In this document: one piece after another, positions 54,639-63,315 of the stretch
Layout: each line of letters begins with the position of its first letter
Numbering within the stretch: the stretch's first letter is position 1
Assembly: GCF_034321785.1 (NCBI RefSeq)
Contig: NZ_JAXLPB010000004.1
Location: forward strand, 1 to 64,000
From: Fulvimarina uroteuthidis
Lineage (GTDB): Bacteria > Pseudomonadota > Alphaproteobacteria > Rhizobiales > Rhizobiaceae
Direction of reading: 5' to 3'
DNA: 64,000 bases
Made by a program: the position numbers and the translations under genes
Notes under the pieces: generated by a model
What the model saw: only the letters and a program-made list of their open reading frames with translations
Database searches by the model: none
What the model was told of the DNA's origin: nothing

Positions 54639-56044
54639 AGATCGTCGATAACAGACCCATGACCGAACCCGGCCCCGCGATCGTCCATCTGGTCGACGAC
54701 GACGAGGATCTGCGCGACGCCCTCGCGCAAGGGCTCGAACTGGAAGGATTGGCCGTCCGCACCTATCCGGACGGCACGGCGCTGCTCTCGCAGCTTCGCC
54801 ACGACGCCTACGCCGTCGTCGTCAGCGATATCCGCATGCAGGGGCTCGACGGGCTGGAACTCCTGAAACGGGCGCTCGCGATCGACCCGACCACGCCCGT
54901 CATCCTCATCACCGGGCATGGCGACGTGCAGATGGCCGTCGACGCCATGCGGATGGGCGCCTACGATTTCATCGAGAAGCCGTTTGCGGTCTCTCGCCTT
55001 CATACCGTCGTCGAACGGGCCATCGAGAAGCGCCGGCTGGTCCTGGAGAACCGCCTTCTGCGCTCGACGCTCGAAGAAGGCGGAAGCGAACTCGCCGCCC
55101 GGCTGGTCGGCCGCACGCCCGCGATCGAACGGCTGCGCCAGCAGATCCTCGCGCTCGCCGATACGGACGTCGACGTTCTGATTCTCGGCGAGACCGGCGC
55201 CGGCAAGGAAGTCGTCGCCAGGGCGCTGCACGATTTCGGTGGCCGCGCCGCCCGCAATTTCGTCGCGATCAACTGTGCCGCCCTGCCCGCCGACATCATC
55301 GAATCCGAGCTGTTCGGCCACGAGGCGGGCGCCTTCACCGGCGCGCAGAAGCAGCGCATTGGCAAGCTCGAACATGCCGATGGCGGCACGATCTTTCTCG
55401 ACGAGATCGAATCCATGCCCCTCGACCTGCAGGCCAAGCTCTTGCGGGCGATCGAGACGCGGGTGATCGAGCGGCTGGGCTCCAACAAGCCCATTCCCCT
55501 CGACGTGCGCTTCGTGGCGGCCACGAAGACCGATCTCGGCAAGGCCGGGGAAAGCGGCCGGTTCCGCTCCGATCTCTATTATCGCCTCAACGTCATCACC
55601 CTGTCGATCCCGCCCCTGCGCGAGCGGCAGGAGGATATCCCGCTTCTGTTCTTCCATCTGGCACGCGAGGCGCGGGCACGGTTCCGGCGCGAGATCCCCG
55701 CCCTCGACAGGTCCCTCGAGTTCCAGCTCGTCAGCCGCCGCTGGCCCGGCAATGTGCGCGAGCTGCGCAACTATGCCGACCGGTTCGTGCTGGGCATGTG
55801 GTCGGGTTTCGACGAGACCGCAAGCCAGGGCGCCACGGCCGCGCCGCCCGCCGGGACCGGGTCGCTGGCCGACCGGATGGCGGCTTATGAGAAGTTCCTC
55901 ATCGAAGCCGAGCTGGCCCGCTGCAGGGGCGCGCTGAAACCGACCTACGAGGCGCTGCAGATCTCCCGCAAAGGGCTTTACGACAAGATCAAGCGTCTCG
56001 GCATCGAGGCCGGCGACAATCTGGAAGAGCGCTTCGAGGACTGA
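54635..56044 (+). CDS. dctD: Sigma-54-dependent response regulator DctD
   Basis: This 469-residue NtrC-family activator has a receiver domain with phospho-acceptor Asp65, an AAA+ domain with Walker A GETGAGKE (185-192) and the sigma-54 contact loop GAFTGA (232-237), and a C-terminal Fis-like helix-turn-helix. It should activate the sigma-54 promoter at 56232. Cotranscribed with dctB by ATGA overlap. Confidence 0.95.
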   Translation: MKIVDNRPMTEPGPAIVHLVDDDEDLRDALAQGLELEGLAVRTYPDGTALLSQLRHDAYAVVVSDIRMQGLDGLELLKRALAIDPTTPVILITGHGDVQMAVDAMRMGAYDFIEKPFAVSRLHTVVERAIEKRRLVLENRLLRSTLEEGGSELAARLVGRTPAIERLRQQILALADTDVDVLILGETGAGKEVVARALHDFGGRAARNFVAINCAALPADIIESELFGHEAGAFTGAQKQRIGKLEHADGGTIFLDEIESMPLDLQAKLLRAIETRVIERLGSNKPIPLDVRFVAATKTDLGKAGESGRFRSDLYYRLNVITLSIPPLRERQEDIPLLFFHLAREARARFRREIPALDRSLEFQLVSRRWPGNVRELRNYADRFVLGMWSGFDETASQGATAAPPAGTGSLADRMAAYEKFLIEAELARCRGALKPTYEALQISRKGLYDKIKRLGIEAGDNLEERFED

Positions 56045-56231
56045 CGCCGGACGTGCGCGAGGCTTTGGCGTCCTCGGCCTGCCTTCGGCGGGTATCAGGC
56101 GACACATGCCCGTGGCCAGGATGGGTACCCGACGACACATATCCGGCCCCGGCCGGACGACGCCTCAGCCGCGCATCTTTTTGTCCATTGATTTCAGTGT
56201 CTTGCGTTCAAATCCAAAAGCGATCTGCGTC

Positions 56232-56247
56232 TGGCACGCCATTTGCA
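56232..56247 (+). promoter_or_regulatory. Sigma-54 promoter of dctPQM
   Basis: TGGCACG-N4-TTGCA is a perfect match to the -24/-12 consensus. Transcription should start near 56258, giving a leader of about 180 bases before the dctP ATG. DctD, encoded just upstream, is the likely activator; its upstream binding sites were not identified. Confidence 0.92.
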
Positions 56248-56439
56248 AGGGATGCCTCATCGCGATGAGGGGAGGCATTGCGAGGCTGCCGAGCGCTGGT
56301 GCGCACGGCGGACGGCGGCCGGCCCGCCCGGCTTCGGCCATCCCCGATATCCGTGGTCTTCGATCTGTCGCGCCATCCGGCGTGCATGGCAAACATCAGT
56401 TTTGACCGGGCCGAGCGCCCTGTCGTGGAGGAAACACGC

Positions 56440-57507
56440 ATGAAAAACCTGCTTCTCGGCACCATTTCGCTTCTTGCCGTCGCGCTCGCCGCGACGCATG
56501 CCAGCGCTCAGGACGATCCCTGCGGCGAAGGCGAGACCGTGATCAAGTTCAGCCATGTGGTGGCCGCGACCGGTCACCCGAAAGGCGAAGCCGCCGAGCT
56601 TCTCGCCAAGCGGATCAACGAGGAGATGGACGGCAAGGCCTGCATGCAGGTGTTCGCGAACTCCACTCTCTACGACGACGACAAGGTGATGGAATCGCTG
56701 CTCCTGGGCGATGTCCAGCTCGCCGCGCCTTCGCTTTCCAAGTTCGAGGCCTACACCAAGAAGCTCCGCCTCTACGATCTGCCGTTCCTGTTCCCGACGC
56801 TGGAAGACGCCAACAACTATCTGGCGTCCGACAATGCGAAGGAGCTTCTCTCGGCGCTCGACGCGGAAGGCTATACCGGCCTTGGCTACATCACGTCCGG
56901 CCTGAAGCAGTTCTCCGCCAACAAGCCGCTGGAATTGCCCGAGGACGCGGCGGGCCTGAAGTTCCGCGTGCAGACGTCCGACGTCGCGGTCGCGATGATC
57001 GAGGCGCTCGAAGCCTCCGCCCAGAAGCTCGCCTTCAAGGAAGTCTACGGCGCGCTGCAGCAGGGCGTCGTCGACGGCCAGGAGAACACCTGGTGCAACA
57101 CCTACACCCAGAAGTTCTTCGAAGTGCAGGACGGCATCACCGAAACCAACCACCAGCTTCTCGCCTATGCCGTCATCTCCAGCCAGGATTTCCTGGACGG
57201 CCTCGATGAGGATGTCCGCGAGCAGTTCCTGACGATCGTCAACGAGACGCTGGCCGAGGCCAACGACAATGTCGCCACCCAGGAAGCCGAATGCCGCAAG
57301 GCGATGGCCGATGCCGGCGCGACCATCCGCCAGCTTACCGACGAGCAGCGCGAAGCGTGGGTCTCGACCATGAAACCGGTCTGGAGCCAGTTCGAGGGCG
57401 ATATCGGCACCGACGTGATCGACGCGGCCGTGGCGATGAACGGCACGGGCACCGAGGCGGCTGCCGCGGGCGATGCGGCAGCGGCAGCACCCGAAGCCGC
57501 CAACTGA
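56440..57507 (+). CDS. dctP: TRAP C4-dicarboxylate binding protein DctP
   Basis: This 355-residue periplasmic receptor has a signal peptide ending THASA and the TRAP family patterns FSHVVAATGHPKGEAAELLAKRI, SLSKFEAYTKKLRLYDLPFLF, and FRVQTSDVAVAMIEALEASAQK with the conserved Arg that pairs with the carboxylate. GGAGG precedes the ATG by nine bases. The Ala-rich C-terminus looks disordered. It is the first gene under the sigma-54 promoter. Confidence 0.95.
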   Translation: MKNLLLGTISLLAVALAATHASAQDDPCGEGETVIKFSHVVAATGHPKGEAAELLAKRINEEMDGKACMQVFANSTLYDDDKVMESLLLGDVQLAAPSLSKFEAYTKKLRLYDLPFLFPTLEDANNYLASDNAKELLSALDAEGYTGLGYITSGLKQFSANKPLELPEDAAGLKFRVQTSDVAVAMIEALEASAQKLAFKEVYGALQQGVVDGQENTWCNTYTQKFFEVQDGITETNHQLLAYAVISSQDFLDGLDEDVREQFLTIVNETLAEANDNVATQEAECRKAMADAGATIRQLTDEQREAWVSTMKPVWSQFEGDIGTDVIDAAVAMNGTGTEAAAAGDAAAAAPEAAN

Positions 57508-57514
57508 CGGAACG

Positions 57515-57654
57515 CCTTCGGCATGTCCTCGACGGCATGCCGAAGGTCCGGCCCCTCTTCGTGCGAACGGGTCGGGACGAAGCCGTCCGATCGACCCGAT
57601 CGGACGGCCTGAACGCCTTGCGGGGCTGCCGGCGGCCCCTTGCGTGCCGCCGGC
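57515..57654 (+). repeat. Three perfect hairpins between dctP and dctQ
   Basis: Stem 1 is CCTTCGGCATG/CATGCCGAAGG (57515-57546, 10-base loop), stem 2 is CCGTCCGATCG/CGATCGGACGG (57583-57607, 3-base loop), and stem 3 is GCCGGCGGC/GCCGCCGGC (57628-57654). None is followed by a T-run, so they are more likely 3' stabilisers or attenuators that keep dctP messenger in excess of dctQM. Confidence 0.85.
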
Positions 57655-57735
57655 TAATTCGTCGGAAATCCGTTCTCGCCTCAGGCCGGACGGCCTTCTT
57701 CTCATTGATCAACGGTCTTCTTCGGGAGTGATGCC

Positions 57736-58431
57736 GTGGAACTTCTCTGGCCCATCGCCGGCTTGATACTGCTCGTCCTGTTCATGTTCCTCGCCGAAAG
57801 GCGCTGGCCGGAAGGCGTTTCCCGACTGGAAGAGAACGTCATCGCCATCCTGCTGGCGTCGATCACGCTGATCTCGTTCGCACAGGTGATCGCACGCTAC
57901 GGCTTCAATTCCGGCTGGTCCGGATCGCTCGAGGCGACGCGCGTGCTGTTTGCCTGGCTCATTCTCTTCGGCATGGCCTACGGCGTCAAAACCGGTATCC
58001 ACCTCGGCGTCGACGCGCTGATCCGGCTGTTCCCCAGGCCCCTCTTCAAAGCCGCCGCGCTCTTCGGCGCGCTCTGCACCTTCGCCTATGCGGTGATCCT
58101 GCTGCATGGCGGCGTCCTGATCATCTTCGGTGCGGACATGGGTGGAAACTGGCGCCAGAGCGGCGCGATCGGCTACTGGACCTTCATGTACGACCGGGGC
58201 ACGGGCCTCGACGATCTGCGCTATCCGGAGATCATGCAGAGCACCTTCGGGCTGCAGGAGCGCGTCCAGCGCTGGGTCGCCTACATCATGCTTCCCGTGG
58301 GTCTTGCCCTTCTCGCCTTCCGCTCGCTTCAGGCCGTCGTCCAGATCGCGAAGGGACAGCGTGAGCTCATCGTGGCCGGCCACGAGGCGGAAAATCTCGT
58401 CGCCGAAAATGCCAACGTCGTTAAGGACTAA
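57736..58431 (+). CDS. dctQ: TRAP small permease subunit DctQ
   Basis: This 231-residue membrane protein has four main hydrophobic segments (about 5-20, 36-55, 70-95, 110-135, 180-200) and the DctQ marks RYGFNSGWSGSLEATRVLFAW and GVKTGIHLGVDAL. It starts at GTG (57736) with GGGAG before it. A loop of about 45 residues (130-175) makes it longer than many DctQ, but R. capsulatus DctQ is of similar size. It couples DctP to DctM. Confidence 0.9.
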   Translation: MELLWPIAGLILLVLFMFLAERRWPEGVSRLEENVIAILLASITLISFAQVIARYGFNSGWSGSLEATRVLFAWLILFGMAYGVKTGIHLGVDALIRLFPRPLFKAAALFGALCTFAYAVILLHGGVLIIFGADMGGNWRQSGAIGYWTFMYDRGTGLDDLRYPEIMQSTFGLQERVQRWVAYIMLPVGLALLAFRSLQAVVQIAKGQRELIVAGHEAENLVAENANVVKD

Positions 58432-58437
58432 GCTGAA

Positions 58438-60054
58438 ATGGAAACCGCAATCCTCTTCAGCCTGGTCATCGGGCTGCTCTTTCTCGGCGTGCCGGTCGCG
58501 ATTTCACTCGGCCTCGCCTCGCTGCTCGTCATCGCACTGCTCTCCACCGATTCGGTGAGTTCGGTCGCGCTGCAGCTCTTCACGGCCTCGCAGAACTACA
58601 CCCTGCTCGCGATTCCGTTCTTCATTCTCGCTTCCGCCTTCATGTCGACGGGCGGCGTGGCGAAACGGATCATCGCCTTCGCGATCGCGTCGATCGGCCA
58701 TTTCCGGGGCGGTCTCGCAATGGCGTCGGTGCTCGCCTGCATGATGTTCGCCGCCCTGTCCGGCTCCTCGCCGGCAACCGTCGTCGCGATCGGCACCATC
58801 GCCATCGCCGGCATGCGCCAGGTCGGCTACTCCAAGGAGTTCGCTGCCGGCATCATCGCCAATGCCGGCACGCTCGGCATCCTGATCCCGCCCTCGATCG
58901 TCATGGTCGTCTATGCGGCCGCCACCAACGTTTCCGTCGGTCGCATGTTCCTCGCCGGCGTCATACCGGGGGCCGTCGCCGGCCTGATGCTGATGATCGC
59001 GATCTACATCGTCGCACGCTGGAAAAACCTGCCCTCGGAAGAGTGGAAAGGCTTCGGCAAGGTCCTCGACGGCGGCAAGCAGGCCGCGTTCGGCCTGCTT
59101 CTGATCGTCATCATCCTCGGCGGCATCTATGGCGGCGCATTCACGCCGACCGAGGCGGCCGCGGTCGCCGCAGTCTATTCCTGCTTCGTCGCCCTGTTCG
59201 TCTATCGCGACATGGGACCGATGAAGGAGCATCCCTGGACGCTCGCGAGCGATCTCACGCGCGCCATCGTCGGCTTCAAGGCCATCGCCTACGCCCTGTC
59301 GTTCCTGTTCGTCTGGTTCATGTTCTCGTTCTTCGCCGAAGCCTCCCTGAGCGCCGGCTTCGTCGAGAACCGGGCGCTGATCGGCTGGATCCTCGCCGGG
59401 TTGATCCTCGTCTCCTACGCCATGTGGCGCGGCGGCGGCGGGATCGGCGCCGTGGGCGGAACCATCGCGTCCGGCCTGCCCATCTGGGGCCGCAACCTGA
59501 AGCTGATGGCCCGCCATTCGCTGGGTGCGTTCGCCCATGACGAAACCCGCAAGGTGATGGTGGACGCCTCGAAGACGACAGTGATGCTGATGTTCATCAT
59601 CGTCAACGCCCTGCTGTTCGCCCACGTCCTCACGTCCGAGCGCATCCCCGACGCGATCACGACGGTCATGCTCGACTACGGCTTCAACTGGTTCACCTTC
59701 CTGATCGCCGTCAACATCCTGCTGCTCATCGGCGGGCAGTTCATGGAGCCCTCCGGCCTTCTCCTGATCGTCGCGCCGGTCGTCTTCCCGATCGCGATGG
59801 AACTGGGCGTCGATCCGATCCATCTCGGCATCATCATGGTGGTGAATATGGAGATCGGCATGATTACCCCGCCGATCGGTCTCAACCTGTTCGTGACCTC
59901 GGGCATCACCGGCATGAGCCTCGTCGCGGTGGTGAAGGCGGCCTTGCCCTTCGTGGGCGTCCTCTTCCTCTTCCTGATCCTCGTGACCTACATGCCGATC
60001 CTCTCGACATGGCTGCCCTACGCGTTGATGGGGCCCGAGATCACGGCGCGCTGA
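58438..60054 (+). CDS. dctM: TRAP large permease subunit DctM, enlarged
   Basis: This 538-residue protein has the DctM start (FLGVPVAISLGLAS), ASAFMSTGGVAKRIIAFA, SGSSPATVVAIGTI and the C-terminal GQFMEPSGLLLIVAPVVFP and GMITPPIGLNLFV. It is about 100 residues longer than a typical DctM because of a middle insertion near residues 260-390 with extra hydrophobic segments. Start codon ATG is seven bases after dctQ. A terminator follows. Confidence 0.94.
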   Translation: METAILFSLVIGLLFLGVPVAISLGLASLLVIALLSTDSVSSVALQLFTASQNYTLLAIPFFILASAFMSTGGVAKRIIAFAIASIGHFRGGLAMASVLACMMFAALSGSSPATVVAIGTIAIAGMRQVGYSKEFAAGIIANAGTLGILIPPSIVMVVYAAATNVSVGRMFLAGVIPGAVAGLMLMIAIYIVARWKNLPSEEWKGFGKVLDGGKQAAFGLLLIVIILGGIYGGAFTPTEAAAVAAVYSCFVALFVYRDMGPMKEHPWTLASDLTRAIVGFKAIAYALSFLFVWFMFSFFAEASLSAGFVENRALIGWILAGLILVSYAMWRGGGGIGAVGGTIASGLPIWGRNLKLMARHSLGAFAHDETRKVMVDASKTTVMLMFIIVNALLFAHVLTSERIPDAITTVMLDYGFNWFTFLIAVNILLLIGGQFMEPSGLLLIVAPVVFPIAMELGVDPIHLGIIMVVNMEIGMITPPIGLNLFVTSGITGMSLVAVVKAALPFVGVLFLFLILVTYMPILSTWLPYALMGPEITAR

Positions 60055-60112
60055 GCCGGCGATCACCCATCCCCCGCACCGGACGAACAGGTCGCCGGTG
60101 GTCTTTCGCAGA

Positions 60113-60145
60113 CGGCCCGGTCGGGAAACAGACCGGGCCGTTTTT
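60113..60145 (+). terminator. Rho-independent terminator of dctPQM
   Basis: CGGCCCGGTC pairs with GACCGGGCCG around GGGAAACA, followed by TTTTT at 60141-60145. It is 58 bases after the dctM stop. Confidence 0.93.
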
Positions 60146-60558
60146 ATTGAGCGCGCAAGTAGTGAATCGGCCACGGGGTCCATTCGTGGCGACACTGTGA
60201 CATGACCTGCCGGGACGGCTCTCCATCCGGGTTAGAAACACACGCGAAATCGCCCGATCTCGCGAAGAATTTCCGTGTTTCAAAACACGTGATGCGGCTG
60301 CGCACCACTTCTGGCGATTGGAGGCTTGCAGTCGCAAAGGCTTGAGAATAAAGGGACAGCAACCCTTCGAGAGGGGGGAGCCTGGTTTCGGTAACCGCAA
60401 TTTAACGAGCCGGAGTTTAGGTAAAGGCGATGGCGGGTGAGTGTTGCGGTTTCGCACTTGCTCCTATCGCCAAATCGCAACAGTTTGCAGACAGGTATCG
60501 GTCGACGCGACCGGACCTTAACTGCGGCATCATCCGTCAGGCACTGATAGGTAAGAAT
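60146..60558 (+). other. 413-base gap upstream of a small lipoprotein
   Basis: The gap is less GC-rich than its neighbours. It has a short hairpin CGTGTTT/AAACACG (60274-60289) and a TTGCGG...CCTATC stretch near 60443-60469 that could be a promoter, but no clear gene, tRNA or riboswitch was seen. A small RNA cannot be ruled out. Confidence 0.4.
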
Positions 60559-60702
60559 ATGAAAAAGATCATCATCGCTTCGGTCGCGGCCCTCGCAGTC
60601 GCTTCTTTCGCCGGCTGCATGGGCAAGGGCAAGGGCAAGGGCAAAGAGCCAGTTGCTGCTCCGGCTCCTGTCTATGAAGAGACCTACGTCACCAAGGGCT
60701 AA
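60559..60702 (+). CDS. Very small lipoprotein with a Lys-Gly repeat
   Basis: This 47-residue peptide starts with a lipoprotein signal (MKKIIIASVAALAVASFAGC, lipobox ending at Cys20), then GKGKGKGK encoded by GGCAAG repeats (60622-60645), then a short Pro/Ala/Glu tail. The mature part is only 28 residues. It looks like the small lipoproteins of the entericidin type, but no family was recognised. The ATG at 60559 follows a modest GGTAAG. A perfect hairpin follows the stop. Confidence 0.72.
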   Translation: MKKIIIASVAALAVASFAGCMGKGKGKGKEPVAAPAPVYEETYVTKG

Positions 60703-60712
60703 TCCCCTTGAC

Positions 60713-60751
60713 GAAATTGGGGGGGTTGGTGAACGCCATCCCCCCAATTTC
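60713..60751 (+). terminator. Hairpin after the small lipoprotein, terminator-like but without a T-run
   Basis: GAAATTGGGGGG (60713-60724) pairs perfectly with CCCCCCAATTTC (60740-60751). The 12-base stem 11 bases after the stop suggests an end or stabiliser of the short transcript, but no poly-T follows. Confidence 0.6.
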
Positions 60752-60859
60752 GGCCTTAATCGGCTCCTAAACCCCTGATGTTCCCCGTTTGCTCACACAG
60801 TTCGTGACGTGCCTCTTCAGATCGAGGAAGCATTCGCATCGCATCTAGGATATGCCGAA

Positions 60860-61540
60860 ATGGCCAAGACATTCGCAAAACTCGGCGCGATTGCGCTTGT
60901 CGTCGCAGCCCTCGCCGGTTGCTCATCGACATCGTCCTCTTCCAACAATCTGACGCTCGGCTCGCCGACCACCAGCTACGGCCCCACCGGGCAGGTCAGC
61001 TTCACGCCCTGGTCCGGCCAGAGCGCCGTCGGCATTCTCGACAAGCCCTATTTCGTCTCGTTCCGCGCACGCAACGCGGAGAGCTACGGGCACTCCTTCA
61101 TCGCACTCGGCGAGCTCGATTCGCGCGGTAACGTCCCTTACGACCGCAGCGGCACGCTCGTCTCCTCCATGACCGAGATCGCCGGCTTCTGGCCGGAAGG
61201 CGGCCCGGGCCTGTATTCCATGGGCCACTTCGTTCCCGTGCCGGCCGGAACCGGCATGACCGACGGCGACACCGAGATCGCCTACCTCCAGAACGAGATG
61301 ACGATGGCGGTCACGCCGGCCGAATTCCAGCGCATCCGCGCCTATGTCCGGGAGAAGCAGTCCGGCCTGAAGCTGTGGAGCGCGGTGGCCTACAACTGCT
61401 CCTCCTTCAACAACGACGTCGCCGAGTTCATGGGCATGAAGGGCGCCAATCACATGCTCTTCCCGCGCAACTGGGTCGCAGCCTTCAAGAAGGCGAACCC
61501 GCGCGTTGAGACCCTTCCCGGCGTCGACATCGTCGGCTGA
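60860..61540 (+). CDS. Lipoprotein with possible permuted papain-like active site
   Basis: This 226-residue lipoprotein has lipobox LAGC (Cys21) and a Ser-rich linker. The domain from about residue 55 has GHSFIALGE (His78) and, near the C-terminus, YNCSSFNNDVAEFMG (Cys180). The order His then Cys, with a conserved Asn before the Cys, is seen in circularly permuted papain-like folds (NlpC-like, LRAT-like). That function is an inference from two motifs. The ATG at 60860 is used; a terminator follows at 61581. Confidence 0.78.
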   Translation: MAKTFAKLGAIALVVAALAGCSSTSSSSNNLTLGSPTTSYGPTGQVSFTPWSGQSAVGILDKPYFVSFRARNAESYGHSFIALGELDSRGNVPYDRSGTLVSSMTEIAGFWPEGGPGLYSMGHFVPVPAGTGMTDGDTEIAYLQNEMTMAVTPAEFQRIRAYVREKQSGLKLWSAVAYNCSSFNNDVAEFMGMKGANHMLFPRNWVAAFKKANPRVETLPGVDIVG

Positions 61541-61580
61541 CCCCAGGGCGCCGATCGGCGCCTGCACGAACGGCAAGACA

Positions 61581-61606
61581 AGCGGGTCCCTCGGATCCGC
61601 TTTTTT
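61581..61606 (+). terminator. Rho-independent terminator of the lipoprotein gene
   Basis: AGCGGGTCC pairs with GGATCCGCT (one G-T pair) around CTC, followed by TTTTTT at 61601-61606, 40 bases after the stop. Confidence 0.88.
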
Positions 61607-61777
61607 CGTAAAGGACATGTCCCCCCGGAATGCCGCATCCGGCGATCCGGTCCGCCGCGAAGGGCGATCGGCGAGGCGATATTTCCAGCAAGGGCCCGAT
61701 CGAACGACTGGCATTCGAAGGCGGCCCTGCCTATGGTCCGCCACGAACGAAACGACCGTCAAAGCGAGGCGCTTTCC

Positions 61778-62014
61778 ATGGCCGGACATCAGATCCCCCA
61801 TTTCCAGAACGATGCAGGTCACGACGTGATCGAGATCGGCGTCACCGAATTCATGTGCTGCGGCGCAAACCCGCCGCACGACCATCCGCACGTGTTTCTG
61901 GACATGGGCGACGAGGGCGAGAAGATCTGCGGCTACTGCTCGACCCTCTACCGATATTCCGGCGATCTGAAGCCTGCCGAGACGAAGCCTGCCGGCTGCC
62001 TCTACGAAGGCTGA
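61778..62014 (+). CDS. Zinc-finger protein of the zf-CHCC (NDUFS6-like) family
   Basis: This 78-residue protein has a CCGANPPHDHPHVFLDMG segment with Cys/His ligands and CGYCSTLYRY, the CHCC zinc site of NDUFS6-related proteins that assist complex I in alphaproteobacteria. GAGG lies nine bases before the ATG at 61778. The next gene seems to start five bases after its stop, so the two form one unit. Confidence 0.88.
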   Translation: MAGHQIPHFQNDAGHDVIEIGVTEFMCCGANPPHDHPHVFLDMGDEGEKICGYCSTLYRYSGDLKPAETKPAGCLYEG

Positions 62015-62018
62015 CACC

Positions 62019-63206
62019 CTGACGCCGGTAAACGCGCAATCCGCGCCGCCCATCCTGATCGTCGGGGCCGGCATTGCCGGGCTGACGACGGCGCTCTGTC
62101 TCGCCCGCCGCGGCATCGCGTCGACGCTCGTGGAACGGTCGCCCGTCCTGAAGGAAGCCGGGGCGGGCCTGCAGCTTTCGCCGAACGCCCTGCGTGTCCT
62201 CGACCGGCTTGGTCTCCTGCCACATCTTAGCGAGCGAGCGGTGACGGCGCGCTCGGTGACCCTGTGCGATGGCAGGACCGGCAGAACCCTTGCTCGCGTG
62301 CCCGTCGCGGCGGCCGACGGCACGCCCTATCTCTCGCTCCACCGCGCCGATCTCCAGGCAGTCCTCCTGGAAGCCGTCGAGGCCGACCCGCTCGTCACGC
62401 TTCGCCTTGGCTGCGCCCTGGCAGGGATCGACGACGGGGCCGACATCATGACGGCCCATTTCGAGGGGCCTGACGAACGTGTCGCCTCGGCCGGCTTCAC
62501 CCTGCTGATCGCCGCCGATGGGGTGAACAGCCGCGTGGCATCCATCCGCGGACTTTCTCCGCCGGTCCATTCCGGCGCGCTTGCCTGGCGCGCGCGGGTC
62601 GTCGGTCGGCCGACGCGCGAGCTTGCGTCGACGGCGCCGGGCATCCGGGCATGGCTCGGACCCGGCATGCATGCCGTCGCCTATCCCATTCGAGCCGGCG
62701 AGGAGATCAATCTCGTTCTCGTCGAGAAAACGATTTCGTGGGGCGCGGAAGACGCCGAGGCGCTGCGCGGCCGGTTCTCGGCGTTCGCGCCGGAGCTGCG
62801 CGCGCTCGTTAGCGCGGCAGGCGAGATCACGGCATGGCCGATCCTGACGACGCCGCCGGAGCGTCCATGGGTGCTGGCGGACGGCCGGATCGTCCTCGTC
62901 GGCGACGCGGCCCACGCCATGCTTCCCTTCGCCGCCCAGGGCGCCGCCATGGCCATCGAGGACGGTTTCGTCCTCGCCCGCGAAACAGATCGCCACGGCG
63001 ATGATCCGGGCCGGGTCGGGCAGGCGTTCGAGCAGGCGCGGCGGTCGAGGGTCCGACGCGTCGAGGCGCGCGCGCGGTTCCATCGGTTCGTCTATCACCT
63101 TCCGCAGCCCGTCGCGCTCGTCCGGAACCTCGTGATGGCGACGACGCCGGACGAAAGGCTTTCCCGCTCCCTGTCCTGGCTCTACGACTGGGTTCCGCCC
63201 AAATAA
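62019..63206 (+). CDS. FAD-dependent monooxygenase, apparent CTG start
   Basis: This 395-residue flavoprotein has the Rossmann start PILIVGAGIAGLTTALCLARRG, Arg/Glu pocket, and the second FAD motif VLVGDAAHAMLPFAAQGAAMAIED. It resembles the UbiH/salicylate hydroxylase group. No ATG, GTG or TTG lies upstream of the GxGxxG motif in frame. A CTG at 62019 has GAAGG eight bases before it and gives a family-like N-terminus, so it is used. A GTG at 62130 would remove the FAD fingerprint. Substrate is unknown. Confidence 0.84.
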   Translation: MTPVNAQSAPPILIVGAGIAGLTTALCLARRGIASTLVERSPVLKEAGAGLQLSPNALRVLDRLGLLPHLSERAVTARSVTLCDGRTGRTLARVPVAAADGTPYLSLHRADLQAVLLEAVEADPLVTLRLGCALAGIDDGADIMTAHFEGPDERVASAGFTLLIAADGVNSRVASIRGLSPPVHSGALAWRARVVGRPTRELASTAPGIRAWLGPGMHAVAYPIRAGEEINLVLVEKTISWGAEDAEALRGRFSAFAPELRALVSAAGEITAWPILTTPPERPWVLADGRIVLVGDAAHAMLPFAAQGAAMAIEDGFVLARETDRHGDDPGRVGQAFEQARRSRVRRVEARARFHRFVYHLPQPVALVRNLVMATTPDERLSRSLSWLYDWVPPK

Positions 63207-63315
63207 TTGTGATTTGTGGCCATTTCAGCCCACGTTCATTTTCGCAGCCCTATCTGTTCTCACACAGCGCCCTCTTGCGAGCGGCGTCGCCCAACAATGT
63301 GAGAGTGTCTGACCC

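Noticed and set aside
62130..63206. GTG start for the monooxygenase
   Set aside because: It would remove the FAD-binding GxGxxG motif, which is intact upstream in the same frame.
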